Assembly: GCA_003142255.1 (NCBI GenBank)
Contig: PLLO01000006.1
Location: 147,419-211,418 of the forward strand
DNA length: 64,000 nucleotides
DNA from: Bacteroidales bacterium
Lineage (GTDB): Bacteria > Bacteroidota > Bacteroidia > Bacteroidales > VadinHA17
Direction of reading: 5' to 3'
The first letter of the stretch is position 1. The number at the start of each line of letters is the position of its first letter. Below the pieces are notes generated by a model that was not told the origin of the DNA, searched no databases, and saw nothing but the letters and a program-made list of their open reading frames with translations. Shown here piece after piece: positions 45,006 to 55,066 of the stretch. Position numbers and translations under genes: made by a program.

Positions 45006-45497
45006 ATGGAAGAAGTAAAAAATAACTCAGGACAAAACCTGGGAATAGCTGCCCTGATTACAGCTATATTAACCTTTGTGCTTGCAGTCATTCCCTGTGT
45101 GGGGCTGATTGCCATTATCCCGGGAATAGTTGCCATTGTACTTGCATCTGTCGGGCTCTCGCAGGCTACCAGGAATGATTCATCTCATGGAGTGGCTCTT
45201 GCCGGACTGATAATCGGGATCATTGCCATAATGATATCATTTTCGCAGATTTTTGTTGCAGGAAAGATCGCACGTCATGCAGATAAATGGCCTAAACAAA
45301 TCGAGAATATCGTCAATGATGTTCAGGATAATGTCGTCAAGGATCTTGAGGATGCCAATGTTTCGATAAAGGTTGAAAGCAATGGGGATACAATCAAAAT
45401 TGTCACCACCCCGGATAAGAGGAATAAGGAACAGACACTGGAGGACCTTGAAAAAGGGAATAGTTCTGCCAATGACACTGTCAAAGTTAAAAAATAG
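45006..45497 (+). CDS. DUF4190-like membrane protein
   Basis: A 163-residue protein with two membrane helices (about 11-50 and 60-80) rich in small and branched residues (LGIAALITAILTFVLAVIPC, VALAGLIIGIIAIMI), as in DUF4190. A charged periplasmic or cytoplasmic tail rich in Asp, Asn and Lys follows. The next gene starts inside its last codons, with a 26-bp overlap, so they are translated together. Function unknown. Confidence 0.78.
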   Translation: MEEVKNNSGQNLGIAALITAILTFVLAVIPCVGLIAIIPGIVAIVLASVGLSQATRNDSSHGVALAGLIIGIIAIMISFSQIFVAGKIARHADKWPKQIENIVNDVQDNVVKDLEDANVSIKVESNGDTIKIVTTPDKRNKEQTLEDLEKGNSSANDTVKVKK

Positions 45498-45915
45498 CAT
45501 CGCGCAGATAAAGCTCAGAAATGAGCCTTACCTGAAAATTAATATTGTCCTTGCCGGAGTAATATTGCTGATTATGGCATACTCGGGCATTTTTTCGCCC
45601 GAAAAGGATAATTACCCTGTTGTTTGCATTCATGAAAAAATTACAGGTGAGCCGTGTGTTTCATGCGGGCTTTCACACAGTTTTTCATTGATTCTGAGAG
45701 GGAGAGTTGATGAGGCTTACCAGTGGAACAGGTATGGGATGAGGGTTTTTCTTTTCTTTGCCGGGCAGCTTATTCTGAGGATCATTTTTTCTCTGCTATA
45801 TTCAAGATACTCATCAACCCGTAAACAACTGATCCTGTTTGATATAGTTGGATCATCTGTTCTCTTCCTGGTTACTTTCATGCCATTTCTGACTTATATT
45901 TTCAAATTTTCCTGA
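45472..45915 (+). CDS. DUF2752 membrane protein
   Basis: A 147-residue protein from 45472 (MTLSKLKNSIAQIKL); a longer reading frame from 45373 overlaps the previous gene heavily and was not used. It has three membrane segments and the DUF2752 signature CIHEKITGEPCVSCGLSHSF, with cysteines spaced as in that family, followed by a YQWNRYGMRVFLF amphipathic stretch. Function unknown. Overlap of 26 bp with the DUF4190-like gene indicates a unit. Confidence 0.82.
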   Translation: MTLSKLKNSIAQIKLRNEPYLKINIVLAGVILLIMAYSGIFSPEKDNYPVVCIHEKITGEPCVSCGLSHSFSLILRGRVDEAYQWNRYGMRVFLFFAGQLILRIIFSLLYSRYSSTRKQLILFDIVGSSVLFLVTFMPFLTYIFKFS

Positions 45916-45973
45916 TAGTTCTCTAAGGAAAGATTTAACCACAAAAGACACAAAGGATGTCTGAAAGGACTTT

Positions 45974-46438
45974 TCAGACAATTCGGGTAATAATATCATA
46001 CAATAGCTGACTCTCAAATCCTTTAGACAGTCCGTATCTGAGGAGCTTTCCTTTCAGATCGTACTGGTTTTTGGACTTGACACTCCGGCGATGAGAGACA
46101 ATTAAATCACCAAGAGTTCTCCTGTACAATTCATCGTCAATACTTCCCAGTGCGCTCCTGACGATGCCAACCGGTATCTTTTTCATTTTCAGGTGAGCAG
46201 CTATCTTTACCTTTCCCCATTTATTATAATTAAATTTATCTTTTACAAATGCTTCCGCATAGCGGTTCTCATTCAGGAAGTTCTCTTTTATGAGGATCCC
46301 GATAACCCTGCCGGCATCATCTTCTGATACTCCCCACGACTCAAGCTTTAACCGTATATCTTCCAGGCAATACTCACGTCGCGAACAAAGTGCCATTGCT
46401 TTCGACAGGGATGCCTTATATAGATTTTCCTCAGCCAT
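45974..46438 (-). CDS. recX: Regulatory protein RecX
   Basis: A 154-residue helical protein with the three-repeat RecX pattern: KAMALCSRREYCLEDIRLKL, then NENRYAEAFVKDKFNYNKWG and the final LLRYGLSKGFESQLLYDII. It binds RecA filaments and limits their activity. Its start overlaps the end of prmC by 8 bp. A hairpin GTCTGAAA/TTTCAGAC overlaps its stop codon (45959-45979) and may end transcripts of both converging units. Confidence 0.92.
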   Translation of the reverse strand: MAEENLYKASLSKAMALCSRREYCLEDIRLKLESWGVSEDDAGRVIGILIKENFLNENRYAEAFVKDKFNYNKWGKVKIAAHLKMKKIPVGIVRSALGSIDDELYRRTLGDLIVSHRRSVKSKNQYDLKGKLLRYGLSKGFESQLLYDIITRIV

Positions 46439-47294
46439 TTTTAATTCCTGTTATAAATCGTTGTTTTCCATTAATATCATTTATTACTCTAATCTTAGAA
46501 TATCCGTTAGCAGTAAACAGGTCTGACATTTCCTTTCCAAGAGCTTCATTTATTTCAAAATAGATCTTTCCCTGAGGTGTAAGAATACTGCGGGCAATAT
46601 TAAGGATAGCGATGTAGAATTTCAGAGGATCGGAATCTGGAACAAAAAGCGCCGAATGAGGTTCAAAGTCAATGACATTTTTCCCCATCAGGCTCATTTC
46701 TGACTCACGAACATAGGGAGGATTGCTCACAATGATATCAGCCGGGGGCAAGATACCGGCATAGGGATCAAGCATATCCGACATGATAAACTCAACTGCT
46801 GAGTTGTTCAGAGCCGCATTCTCCCCGGCTGTTTCCAATGCAGATTCTGAAATATCAGTCCCTTTAACTGCACTTCCTGGCATGTTGACTGCAAGGGCAA
46901 TTGCAATAGCGCCTGAGCCGGTACCGATATCGAGTAGTGAACCGGTAAATCCCCTGTTTTCTTTGATTATAAGGTCAACCAGTTCTTCGGTTTCCGGCCT
47001 TGGTATAAGTGTGGAGCTGTTGACTTTAATGATGCAGTTATAGAAGCTTGTCTCGCCGGTAATATACTGAATGGGTTTCCCGGTTTTCAGCTCTTTGCAG
47101 ATATTCGTAATCTCAGCGGCCTGTTTCCCTGTAACAGGGCTTTCAGGAAATGCAAACATCTGCAACTTTGTGAACTTTAATTTAGTCGTAATGATATTGG
47201 CGAAGGCAATTATTTCAGTTTCAGGATAAAGCCCGGATAGTTGCTTTTCGAGGTACAACTTAATATCTTTTATTGTTTGTAACTTGACACCCAT
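46431..47294 (-). CDS. prmC: Release factor glutamine methyltransferase
   Basis: A 287-residue SAM-dependent methyltransferase: helical N-terminal domain (1-85), SAM site LLDIGTGSGAIAIALA (about 120-135) and the catalytic NPPY in IIVSNPPYVRESEMSL. It methylates the glutamine of the GGQ motif of RF1 and RF2, so its substrate prfB is encoded 5.6 kb to the left. It is followed by recX with an 8-bp overlap and faces ribD across a 26-bp divergent gap. Confidence 0.95.
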   Translation of the reverse strand: MGVKLQTIKDIKLYLEKQLSGLYPETEIIAFANIITTKLKFTKLQMFAFPESPVTGKQAAEITNICKELKTGKPIQYITGETSFYNCIIKVNSSTLIPRPETEELVDLIIKENRGFTGSLLDIGTGSGAIAIALAVNMPGSAVKGTDISESALETAGENAALNNSAVEFIMSDMLDPYAGILPPADIIVSNPPYVRESEMSLMGKNVIDFEPHSALFVPDSDPLKFYIAILNIARSILTPQGKIYFEINEALGKEMSDLFTANGYSKIRVINDINGKQRFITGIKNG

Positions 47295-47320
47295 TCTTCA
47301 AAATTAGCGATTTCATCAGA

Positions 47321-48370
47321 ATGCAGGGGGAAGACGACATAAAATTCATGAGAAGATGCCTCGATTTGGCTCTCTCGGCTGAAGGATTGACCTATCCAAA
47401 TCCGATGGTAGGATCAGTAATTGTATACAATGGATTGATAATCGGGGAAGGCTACCATCTTAAAGCTGGCGCTCTCCATGCAGAAGAGAATGCGATCTTA
47501 TCGGTAAAAGACAAAGATCTTCTGAGAAATTCCGTTTTGTACGTAAATCTTGAACCATGCTCACATTTCGGAAGGCGGCCGCCATGTACAGACCTTATTA
47601 TTTCGAATGGGATAAGGAAGGTGGTCATAGGTACAAAGGATACCAGCGAAAAGGTATCAGGCAAGGGAAAAGAAAAGCTGAAGAGTGCAGGATGCGAGGT
47701 AATCACTGGAATTCTTGAGAAAGAGTGCCGTTATTTGAACAGGAGGTTTTTCACCTTTCATGAGAAGAAAAGGCCGTATGTTATTCTGAAATGGGCTCAG
47801 AGCAGCGATGGATTTATTGATATTGAACGAGATAAAAAATCTGAACGGAAGCCGACCTGGATAATCGGAAAGGCAGAAAGAGTCCTGGTCCATAAATGGA
47901 GGGCGTCTGAACAATCGATTCTTGCGGGAGCAGGGACAATACGTTCAGATAATCCGGACCTTACAGTGAGGGACTGGACCGGGGAAAATCCCTTGAGACT
48001 GGTCCTCTCCGGTTCAGGCGATATGGGAGTTGACCAGCCTCTCTTCAGAACAATTGGCACAAATATTGTGTTTACACATAACACTTCTGCCCGAATCCCT
48101 GATTCTGAGATTGTGAAATTGGATAAAGGCAGAGATTCTATAGAGCAAGTCGCTGAATATCTGTATAATAAAAACATTCAGTCGGTAATTGTGGAAGGGG
48201 GGGCGCAGGTGCTGAATAATTTTATCTCGACCGGATTGTGGGATGAGGCAAGGATTTTTTACGGAAATAAGAATTTTATGCAAGGCATTAAGGCACCTGT
48301 TATAAAAGGGAAAGTTTATTCAGCGACGAAATTCAGTTCCAGTACTCTTAAGGTAATTTTGAATGAATAA
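47321..48370 (+). CDS. ribD: Bifunctional riboflavin deaminase/reductase RibD
   Basis: A 349-residue enzyme with both halves: an N-terminal deaminase (zinc-binding HAEENAI and PCSHFGRRPPCTD) and a C-terminal reductase (VLKWAQSSDGFIDIERD, IVEGGAQVLNNFI). It carries out the second and third steps of riboflavin synthesis. The spacing to the divergent prmC gene is only 26 bp, so the start region is compact. No other riboflavin gene and no FMN riboswitch are recognisable nearby. Confidence 0.95.
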   Translation: MQGEDDIKFMRRCLDLALSAEGLTYPNPMVGSVIVYNGLIIGEGYHLKAGALHAEENAILSVKDKDLLRNSVLYVNLEPCSHFGRRPPCTDLIISNGIRKVVIGTKDTSEKVSGKGKEKLKSAGCEVITGILEKECRYLNRRFFTFHEKKRPYVILKWAQSSDGFIDIERDKKSERKPTWIIGKAERVLVHKWRASEQSILAGAGTIRSDNPDLTVRDWTGENPLRLVLSGSGDMGVDQPLFRTIGTNIVFTHNTSARIPDSEIVKLDKGRDSIEQVAEYLYNKNIQSVIVEGGAQVLNNFISTGLWDEARIFYGNKNFMQGIKAPVIKGKVYSATKFSSSTLKVILNE

Positions 48371-48454
48371 GGCAAGGGTAGTTAAACGGTTGATTATTCG
48401 AATAAATATTTATAATTTTGATAGTTAATAGTTTTTCAATTTAGAACTAAAAAT

Positions 48455-50794
48455 ATGAAGAAGCGAGTATTATTTCTGGTATTATCGATGGCTCTCCTGT
48501 CCATAAGCGCTTACGGGCAGAACGGCAAGAAATTTTACAAAGCCGGAAATGAATTTGTAGATAATCTAAAATACGAGGATGCCATAGCGCAATTCACCAG
48601 CGCCATCGGGGTTGAACCATCAAATGCCGACTATTATTATGCAAGAGGCAAGGCCTATATAGCACTTCTCAAAAACAATGAAGCTAAATCAGATTTTGAA
48701 AAGGCCATTGTTTTTGAACCGAAGAATGTCGATGCACTTGTCAGCCTTGGAGCAGTCTGCAACAAGATGGGTGACTTTACCAATGCGCTTGGTTTCCTGA
48801 ACCGCGCATCACATGTTGATAAGCGAAATTCCACGGCCTATTCGGAAAAAGTATTGACATTTATAGGGCTTGAGAAATATGATCAGGCCCTCAGGGCATC
48901 TGATACTGCCCTGATAATTAAAGACACCCCGATGAATTATTACTGGAGGGGTATTGTTTATACGAAACTGAATAATGACATTTTAGCGAAGAAAGAGCTT
49001 GAGAAATCCATCTCAAAGGATAAAAAGCTGCCTGAACCGAGGCTTGAACTTGCAGAGCTTCTTCTGAAGGCAAATGACGCGCAGGGAGCTCTTGACCAGT
49101 GTAACGAGATACTTAAGAACGACGACAGAAACACTGCCGCATATTTGATGAGAAGTAAAGTCTACAAGAAAAACCTCGATTACCCGAGTGCAATTAATGA
49201 CATCTCCAAGAATATTCTCATTGAGCCGAATAATCCTGATTTCTATTTTGCCAGGGGCCAGTGTTACCAGGATTTTAACCAGCATGCCAATGCAATAAAT
49301 GATTTTACGAAATGTATTTCCCTGAATCACAATAATCCGGATGCTTACTTCGCCCGGGCCAAATCATACGAGGATATCATGAGTTTTGACAAGGCAATGG
49401 ATGATTATAAGAAAATAACCGCTTTGTCGGAGTTTGATCCCAGGGCCCATAAGATGCTGAAGGATGCCCAGGACAGGCTTTATGAGCTTAACAGGGAACA
49501 GGATCCTCCTGTTGTAACTGTCGTAAGTCCTGAACCTGTAAATGATTCGATAAAAATGAAGGGAGACAGTAAGACCTTGCTGATCACAGGGAAAATAAAG
49601 GATGCCAGCAAGATAAAATCATTCACTATAAATAAGGAATCGGTTCAGTTTGCTGAAAAGAAAGGCGAATATGACTTCCTGTCCAATGTCAATGTCGACG
49701 GTATTAACGAGGTTGTACTGGTTGCTACCGATGATTATGACAACCAGAAAACATTGACATATCCACTGACCCGAACCGAAACAAATCCGCCGAAGATTAC
49801 GATTGTGGCTCCATATGCATCAGATGACGGCCAGGTTTATATTGATAATAACTCCGAGCTGCTTAACATCCAGGGGAAAATTGCTGATGAAAGCAAGATC
49901 AAATCTATCTTTATCGATGGGGTTTCGGGCAGTTATTCGACAAATGATTTGAATCCCGTTTTTACTGCAACTATTAATATTCTCAATAAGAGCAAGATCG
50001 TTGTCGAGGCAGAAGATATCTATGGCAACCACCAGACAACAGAATTCCGTCTTAACAGGGAGGGTGCGGAATTATCTGCAACCAACCCTATGGGAAAAAC
50101 ATGGGTGGTATTTATTGAGAACTCGGCCTATACTTCATTCGCTTCCCTCGACGGGCCGGTTAAGGATATTAATCTGATGGTCAGGGCATTTACCAATTAC
50201 TCGATCCAGAACATCATTCATATGAAGGATATGACCAAGGAGCAAATGGAAAAATTCTTCTCCATAGACCTCAGGGACCAGATCAAGGCAAACCAGGTTA
50301 AGTCGCTTCTTATATGGTACGCTGGCCATGGAAAATTTATAAACGATGTAGGTTACTGGATTCCGGTTGATGCTAAGCGCGACGATGAATTTACTTATTT
50401 CAACCTGAATACCCTCAGGGCTGCAATGGAGACTTACCTGAATTACCTTACCCATACACTTGTTGTTACAGACGCATGCGAATCGGGTCCAAGCTTTTAC
50501 CAGGCGATGAGATCGGACCTTAAAAAAAGAAGCTGCGACGACTGGCAGGCAACCCAGTTCAAATCATCGCAGGTATTTTCCTCAGCAGGCTATGAGCTTG
50601 CTGTAGACGATTCCCAGTTTACAAGGACCTTTGCAACGGCATTGTCAAACAACCCGAATGCCTGTATGCCGATCGAAGAAATTGTATCCAAGGTATCTTC
50701 AGCTGTGGGTGCCAGCAATCAGCAAAAGCCCAAATTTGGCAAGATCACCGGTCTGAAGGATGAAGATGGAACCTTCTTCTTTATAGCAAGGTAA
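48455..50794 (+). CDS. Exported TPR / Ig-like / caspase-family protein
   Basis: A 779-residue protein with signal peptide (MKKRVLFLVLSMALLSISAY), about nine TPR units (25-345; for example NADYYYARGKAYIALLKNNE and NPDFYFARGQCYQDFNQHA), and two Ig-like repeats (about 350-550), each with the phrase ITGKIKDASKIKSFTI or IQGKIADESKIKSIFI. A C-terminal caspase-like domain (about 550-779) carries His625 in WYAGHGK and Cys675 in TDACESGPS. So an exported cysteine peptidase with protein-binding repeats. The target is unknown. It is followed after 90 bp by the propeller-sensor phosphatase gene, which may be functionally linked. Confidence 0.9.
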   Translation: MKKRVLFLVLSMALLSISAYGQNGKKFYKAGNEFVDNLKYEDAIAQFTSAIGVEPSNADYYYARGKAYIALLKNNEAKSDFEKAIVFEPKNVDALVSLGAVCNKMGDFTNALGFLNRASHVDKRNSTAYSEKVLTFIGLEKYDQALRASDTALIIKDTPMNYYWRGIVYTKLNNDILAKKELEKSISKDKKLPEPRLELAELLLKANDAQGALDQCNEILKNDDRNTAAYLMRSKVYKKNLDYPSAINDISKNILIEPNNPDFYFARGQCYQDFNQHANAINDFTKCISLNHNNPDAYFARAKSYEDIMSFDKAMDDYKKITALSEFDPRAHKMLKDAQDRLYELNREQDPPVVTVVSPEPVNDSIKMKGDSKTLLITGKIKDASKIKSFTINKESVQFAEKKGEYDFLSNVNVDGINEVVLVATDDYDNQKTLTYPLTRTETNPPKITIVAPYASDDGQVYIDNNSELLNIQGKIADESKIKSIFIDGVSGSYSTNDLNPVFTATINILNKSKIVVEAEDIYGNHQTTEFRLNREGAELSATNPMGKTWVVFIENSAYTSFASLDGPVKDINLMVRAFTNYSIQNIIHMKDMTKEQMEKFFSIDLRDQIKANQVKSLLIWYAGHGKFINDVGYWIPVDAKRDDEFTYFNLNTLRAAMETYLNYLTHTLVVTDACESGPSFYQAMRSDLKKRSCDDWQATQFKSSQVFSSAGYELAVDDSQFTRTFATALSNNPNACMPIEEIVSKVSSAVGASNQQKPKFGKITGLKDEDGTFFFIAR

Positions 50795-50883
50795 GTATGA
50801 TGAAACGAGCATGATCGTTAAAATAATTCTGGGTGAAGATCTCTCATGCGGGTTCCATCCGGCCTTGACAAAACTATAATCGG

Positions 50884-53800
50884 ATGAGAATAAAAATCTG
50901 GTCTGTAAATATAAAGGTCATCAGGAATATTATCCTGGTGACCTTATTTTTTATGTTTGCTTCAGGTAATCTTAATGCACAGACATACTTTTTTGAAAAA
51001 TACGGCGTCGAGCAGGGATTAAGCTCATCGAAGGTATATTCAGTAATCCAGGACAGGAATGACTGGATATGGCTCGGGACCGAAAGCGGAGTTTCGAGAT
51101 TTGACGGACTGAATTTCGAAAACTTTTCTGCCCGCAACGGAATGGCAAGCGGAGGAGTGTACAGCCTTACTGAAGACTCGCTGGGAAGAATCTGGTTCGG
51201 GCATCTGAACGGGGGAATCTCAATTTATGACGGTGGAAAATTCTTTAAGCTCAGGTTCGATTCTCTGGCCATAAGCGGCGATGTGACAAGCATCAGGCAG
51301 AAGGCTGGCAAGATCTGGATTGCGACAATGAGCTCTGGTGCGATCCTTACAGATTTTCCTGCACACGGCGATACGATTCTTACAGGCAGACCCTATAGCG
51401 GGAAGGACGGGTTAAGCGACCAGGTTTCTAACATTTATATCGATAACAATAAAGAATTATTTTGTATCACGCCTCCCGCAGGTATCAAAAAATTCAATCC
51501 GGAGAAGAATATATTTGAGACTTTTCTTCCCGAAGGCCTGACGAAATATTTTAATGTAATAGTAATGTACCAGGATAAAAAAGGCAATTACTGGTATGGC
51601 ACCTATAACGGAGGCCTTTATAAATTTGATGTCGATTCCGGGAAAATGAGAATTTTTGATGTCCGCGACGGCCTCTCTAAAAATATGATCTCATATATAA
51701 CTGAGGACTACAAGGGGAATATCTGGGTAGGTACGTTTGGTGGTGGGATTACTGTTTTCAGCGGCGAAAAACTTACGGTCTACGATAAATCGAATGGGCT
51801 TGATGCAACTTCAATCCATTGCCTGATCGAGGATAATGAGAAGAATATGATCATTGCAGATCATTTTACCGGTATCAGCATTTTTAAAGGGAATCATTTC
51901 GTCACATGGTCCGATGATAAGTTTCTTCCCGATAAAAGCGATAAAAGCGTTTTTGCCGTCGAGGAGGATGAACTTGGGAGATACTGGTTCGGCACAAATA
52001 CCGGGATATCTGTTTATGACCCGCAGGCTAAAGCTGATAAAAAGGTTCAGTTCTTCAATTCAGCCACCAAGATCAGGTTCATTGAATCAGACAAGAAGGG
52101 GACAGTCTGGATCGGGACTGACGGCTTTGGACTCTTCAGGTATGATATTAAAACCAGTAAATTTATATACGACACAAAGATTAACGGATTCCTGCACCCC
52201 AATGGCATCATCACTGCAATGACCATCGATAATAAAGAGCGGCTCTGGATAGGTAATCAGGACAGGCTGGCAATGTTTGACGCGACCAGTGGTGAAGTTA
52301 AATATTATACCCAGGAAAACGGCCTGGCCGGAAACTGGATCACTGTTTTATACTGCGACAGGGATAATAATATCTGGATAGGTTCTGAAGAAAAGGCAGG
52401 ACTAACAAAATTTGATCCTTTAACCGGCAAATTCAAGATTCTGAAAATCGGAGAAGGATATATACCGAAAACAATAGCTCAGACCCCCGACAAACTTATA
52501 TGGGTTGGGACTACAAGCGGATTGCTGGGCATGAAAAACGATTCAGTTGTGACTGTACTTAATGAAGTTAACGGCTTATTATCCGACAATATTAAGCTTC
52601 TACAGCCCCAGGGAGACAAGTTTCTTTATATCGGAACAAATTATGGGCTTAACAGGTATAACCTTTCAGACAGTACCATTGCTTCGTTTACGAAGAGAAA
52701 TGGATTCCCGGGAATTGAAACACGTCAGAATGCAGTAATAACTGACACCAAGGGCGATATCTGGTTTGGGACATCAAATGGCGTTACCCGCCTCGATCCG
52801 AAGATTATGCCGCCGGTTGATATGAAGCCGGTTGTTCACATAAGCGGAATGGAGGTGAATTCCAGCCCGAGGGCAATGAAAAGTGACATGAAACTTAATT
52901 ATAAGGAGAAGGCTATACTATTTAATTATTACAGCGTCTCTCTTGTCGACCCTTATGCAGTTAAATTCAAAGTTATGCTCAAAGGATTCGACAGCGACTG
53001 GAAACATCCGGGTACAGAGATGATGAAAGATTACTCGCTCCTTCCCGGCCGCTATACTTTCAGCGTAAAGGCTTCGAACAGCTACGGATACTGGAACCAT
53101 ACGCCAGTTGAATATTCATTTGTCATCCGGCCTCCGTTCTATAAGACACCGTGGTTTATTTCCTTATGCCTTGTGTTAGCTGCAATTGCTATAATGTCGT
53201 ACATTAAAATCAGGGAACGGGAACTGATCAATGAGAAGAAGATACTTGAGGCAAAAGTTGAAGAGAGAACAGCCGAAGTTGTGCAGAAAAGTATGGAAAT
53301 CGAAGAAAAAAACCGGGATATTACTGCAAGTATCAGGTATGCAGAGCGGATACAGCGTGCTATGCTTCCAAGGGAAGATACATTCCATGAGACTTTTATT
53401 CTATACATGCCGAAAGATATTGTCAGCGGAGATTTTTACTGGATGTACGATAACGGTGATATTCAGTTTATGGCTGCATGCGACTGCACGGGTCATGGCG
53501 TGCCGGGTGCCTTCATGTCTATCATAGGACATAACTCTCTCAATAAAGTTGTTAGGGAATATGGAATTAAGGAGCCAGGGGCAATTCTCGACCAGTTGAA
53601 TGCAGAGGTCGTCAAGGCTCTTATGCAGAGGAAAGAGGAGTCAATAAACGATGGTATGGATCTCACTCTTATTGCTTTTAACCGGAAGAAATTCACACTG
53701 GAATTTGCGGGAGCGTATAACTCGTTATATGTTGTAAGACAAGGGAAACTCATCATTTACAAGGGCGACAGGTTCCCAATAGGCATGTCGTCGATTAACT

Positions 53801-54066
53801 CGAAAAAGAACTTCCGGAACCAGCAGGTTGACATTCAGCCTGGCGACATGCTTTATATGAACTCCGACGGGTATGCTGATCAGTTTGGATATGCTACCGC
53901 CAAAAAGTATAAATCGGGGAATGTTAAGAAGTTGCTGGTTGAAATATGGGATCTCCCTATCGATGAGCAACGCGAAAAGCTGAAGAAGGAGATACTCGAC
54001 TGGAAAGGAGACCTGCAACAGGTGGATGATATCATGTTCCTGGGAACAAAGATCCCTGAACGTTAG
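50884..54066 (+). CDS. Propeller-sensor SpoIIE-type PP2C phosphatase
   Basis: A 1060-residue transmembrane signalling protein. Signal or anchor (about 10-33), then a two-component-regulator propeller of about 12-14 blades (Reg_prop, recurring IWLGTESGVSRFDG, IWVGTFGGGI, IWIGTDGFGLF) and a Y_Y_Y domain (about 660-745). One membrane helix (about 756-775), a coiled coil (775-825) and a C-terminal SpoIIE PP2C phosphatase (about 830-1060: VSGDFYWMY, DCTGHGVPGAFMSIIG, GMDLTLIAFNRKK) follow. It would sense a signal outside and dephosphorylate an anti-sigma-antagonist-like protein inside; the SiaC-like protein at 32898 is a conceivable substrate. The end overlaps the convergent LOG gene by 4 bp. Confidence 0.92.
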   Translation: MRIKIWSVNIKVIRNIILVTLFFMFASGNLNAQTYFFEKYGVEQGLSSSKVYSVIQDRNDWIWLGTESGVSRFDGLNFENFSARNGMASGGVYSLTEDSLGRIWFGHLNGGISIYDGGKFFKLRFDSLAISGDVTSIRQKAGKIWIATMSSGAILTDFPAHGDTILTGRPYSGKDGLSDQVSNIYIDNNKELFCITPPAGIKKFNPEKNIFETFLPEGLTKYFNVIVMYQDKKGNYWYGTYNGGLYKFDVDSGKMRIFDVRDGLSKNMISYITEDYKGNIWVGTFGGGITVFSGEKLTVYDKSNGLDATSIHCLIEDNEKNMIIADHFTGISIFKGNHFVTWSDDKFLPDKSDKSVFAVEEDELGRYWFGTNTGISVYDPQAKADKKVQFFNSATKIRFIESDKKGTVWIGTDGFGLFRYDIKTSKFIYDTKINGFLHPNGIITAMTIDNKERLWIGNQDRLAMFDATSGEVKYYTQENGLAGNWITVLYCDRDNNIWIGSEEKAGLTKFDPLTGKFKILKIGEGYIPKTIAQTPDKLIWVGTTSGLLGMKNDSVVTVLNEVNGLLSDNIKLLQPQGDKFLYIGTNYGLNRYNLSDSTIASFTKRNGFPGIETRQNAVITDTKGDIWFGTSNGVTRLDPKIMPPVDMKPVVHISGMEVNSSPRAMKSDMKLNYKEKAILFNYYSVSLVDPYAVKFKVMLKGFDSDWKHPGTEMMKDYSLLPGRYTFSVKASNSYGYWNHTPVEYSFVIRPPFYKTPWFISLCLVLAAIAIMSYIKIRERELINEKKILEAKVEERTAEVVQKSMEIEEKNRDITASIRYAERIQRAMLPREDTFHETFILYMPKDIVSGDFYWMYDNGDIQFMAACDCTGHGVPGAFMSIIGHNSLNKVVREYGIKEPGAILDQLNAEVVKALMQRKEESINDGMDLTLIAFNRKKFTLEFAGAYNSLYVVRQGKLIIYKGDRFPIGMSSINSKKNFRNQQVDIQPGDMLYMNSDGYADQFGYATAKKYKSGNVKKLLVEIWDLPIDEQREKLKKEILDWKGDLQQVDDIMFLGTKIPER

Positions 54067-54638
54067 ATTTTTGCTATTTTCCGCCACTCCTCATTGCCGC
54101 TCCCTTTTTTATTAAGAGAAGCAATTACCTCTTCCGGGGTGTTAACTACTTCCCATATACCCCTGTGCTCAAACCGCATGAAATTGCTGGAGATCATATG
54201 GTCAATAAAACCAAGAAGAGAATTGTAATAACCAAGTGTATTAAGAATTATTATAGGTCCGTCGAACAGGCTGAGCTGCTTCAGTGTAATGGCTTCGGTG
54301 AGCTCTTCAAGCGTACCGACTCCTCCCGGCAGGGCGACAATGGCATCGGAAAGTGCGAACATTTTATTTTTTCTTTCGCTCATGTCAGATGTGATTATCA
54401 TATTGGTAAGACCATTATGTCCCCATCCTTCCTTCTTCATGAATGCCGGGATTACTCCGGTTATCTTACCCCCCTTTTCAAGGACAGCATCTGCAAGCGT
54501 CCCCATGAGTCCAATCCCTCCGCCTCCAAAAACTACTTCAATTCCTGATCCTGCAAGCAACATTCCCAATTCGGTTGCTGCAGTGCGGTAATCCTCAGCA
54601 ATGCGGCTGCTGGAAGCGGCAAAAATACATACTCTCAT
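54063..54638 (-). CDS. LOG-family protein (TIGR00730)
   Basis: A 191-residue Rossmann-fold protein with the LOG signature PGGVGTLEELTEAITLKQL and the nucleotide loop GGGGIGLMGTLADAVLEKGG. Members act as cytokinin riboside 5'-monophosphate phosphoribohydrolases or more general nucleotide 5'-monophosphate nucleosidases. The bacterial role is uncertain. It converges with the phosphatase gene with a 4-bp overlap of stop codons and lies just downstream of trxA. Confidence 0.93.
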   Translation of the reverse strand: MRVCIFAASSSRIAEDYRTAATELGMLLAGSGIEVVFGGGGIGLMGTLADAVLEKGGKITGVIPAFMKKEGWGHNGLTNMIITSDMSERKNKMFALSDAIVALPGGVGTLEELTEAITLKQLSLFDGPIIILNTLGYYNSLLGFIDHMISSNFMRFEHRGIWEVVNTPEEVIASLNKKGSGNEEWRKIAKI

Positions 54639-54700
54639 CTCACAGAATTAAAAAAGGCCGTAGCAGTTACCTACACGGCCGATATATAACAATTCGGTGT

Positions 54701-55018
54701 TTACAGAAGGGCATTGAGCTTGTTTATAAAATTGGATTTTGGAACAGCCCCGATCTGCTTATCAGCAATTTTACCATCCTTAAAGAAGAGCACGGTCGGA
54801 ATATTTCTGATGCCAAATTTTGCAGAAACCTGCGGACTGTTATCGACATCGCATTTTGCGACTACAGCCCTGCCTGAATATTCGTTTGAAATATCTTCAA
54901 TTATCGGGGCAATCATTCTGCATGGTCCGCACCATTCAGCCCAGAAATCAACAATAACAGGTTTGTCAGATTTGATCACCACTTCATCGAAGTTCCCGTC
55001 ATTTACCTCTAATGCCAT
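54701..55018 (-). CDS. trxA: Thioredoxin
   Basis: A 105-residue cytoplasmic thioredoxin: active site WAEWCGPCRMIAP, cis-proline in IRNIPTVLFFKDGK, start MALEVNDGNFDEVVIKSDKP. It reduces disulfides in ribonucleotide reductase and other targets. It lies downstream of dnaE on the same strand, with 48 bp between, so it could be read from that transcript. Confidence 0.96.
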   Translation of the reverse strand: MALEVNDGNFDEVVIKSDKPVIVDFWAEWCGPCRMIAPIIEDISNEYSGRAVVAKCDVDNSPQVSAKFGIRNIPTVLFFKDGKIADKQIGAVPKSNFINKLNALL

Positions 55019-55066
55019 ATGATTAACTTTTAAGGATTTGTTTAAAATTACAGTTGATAAAGATAG

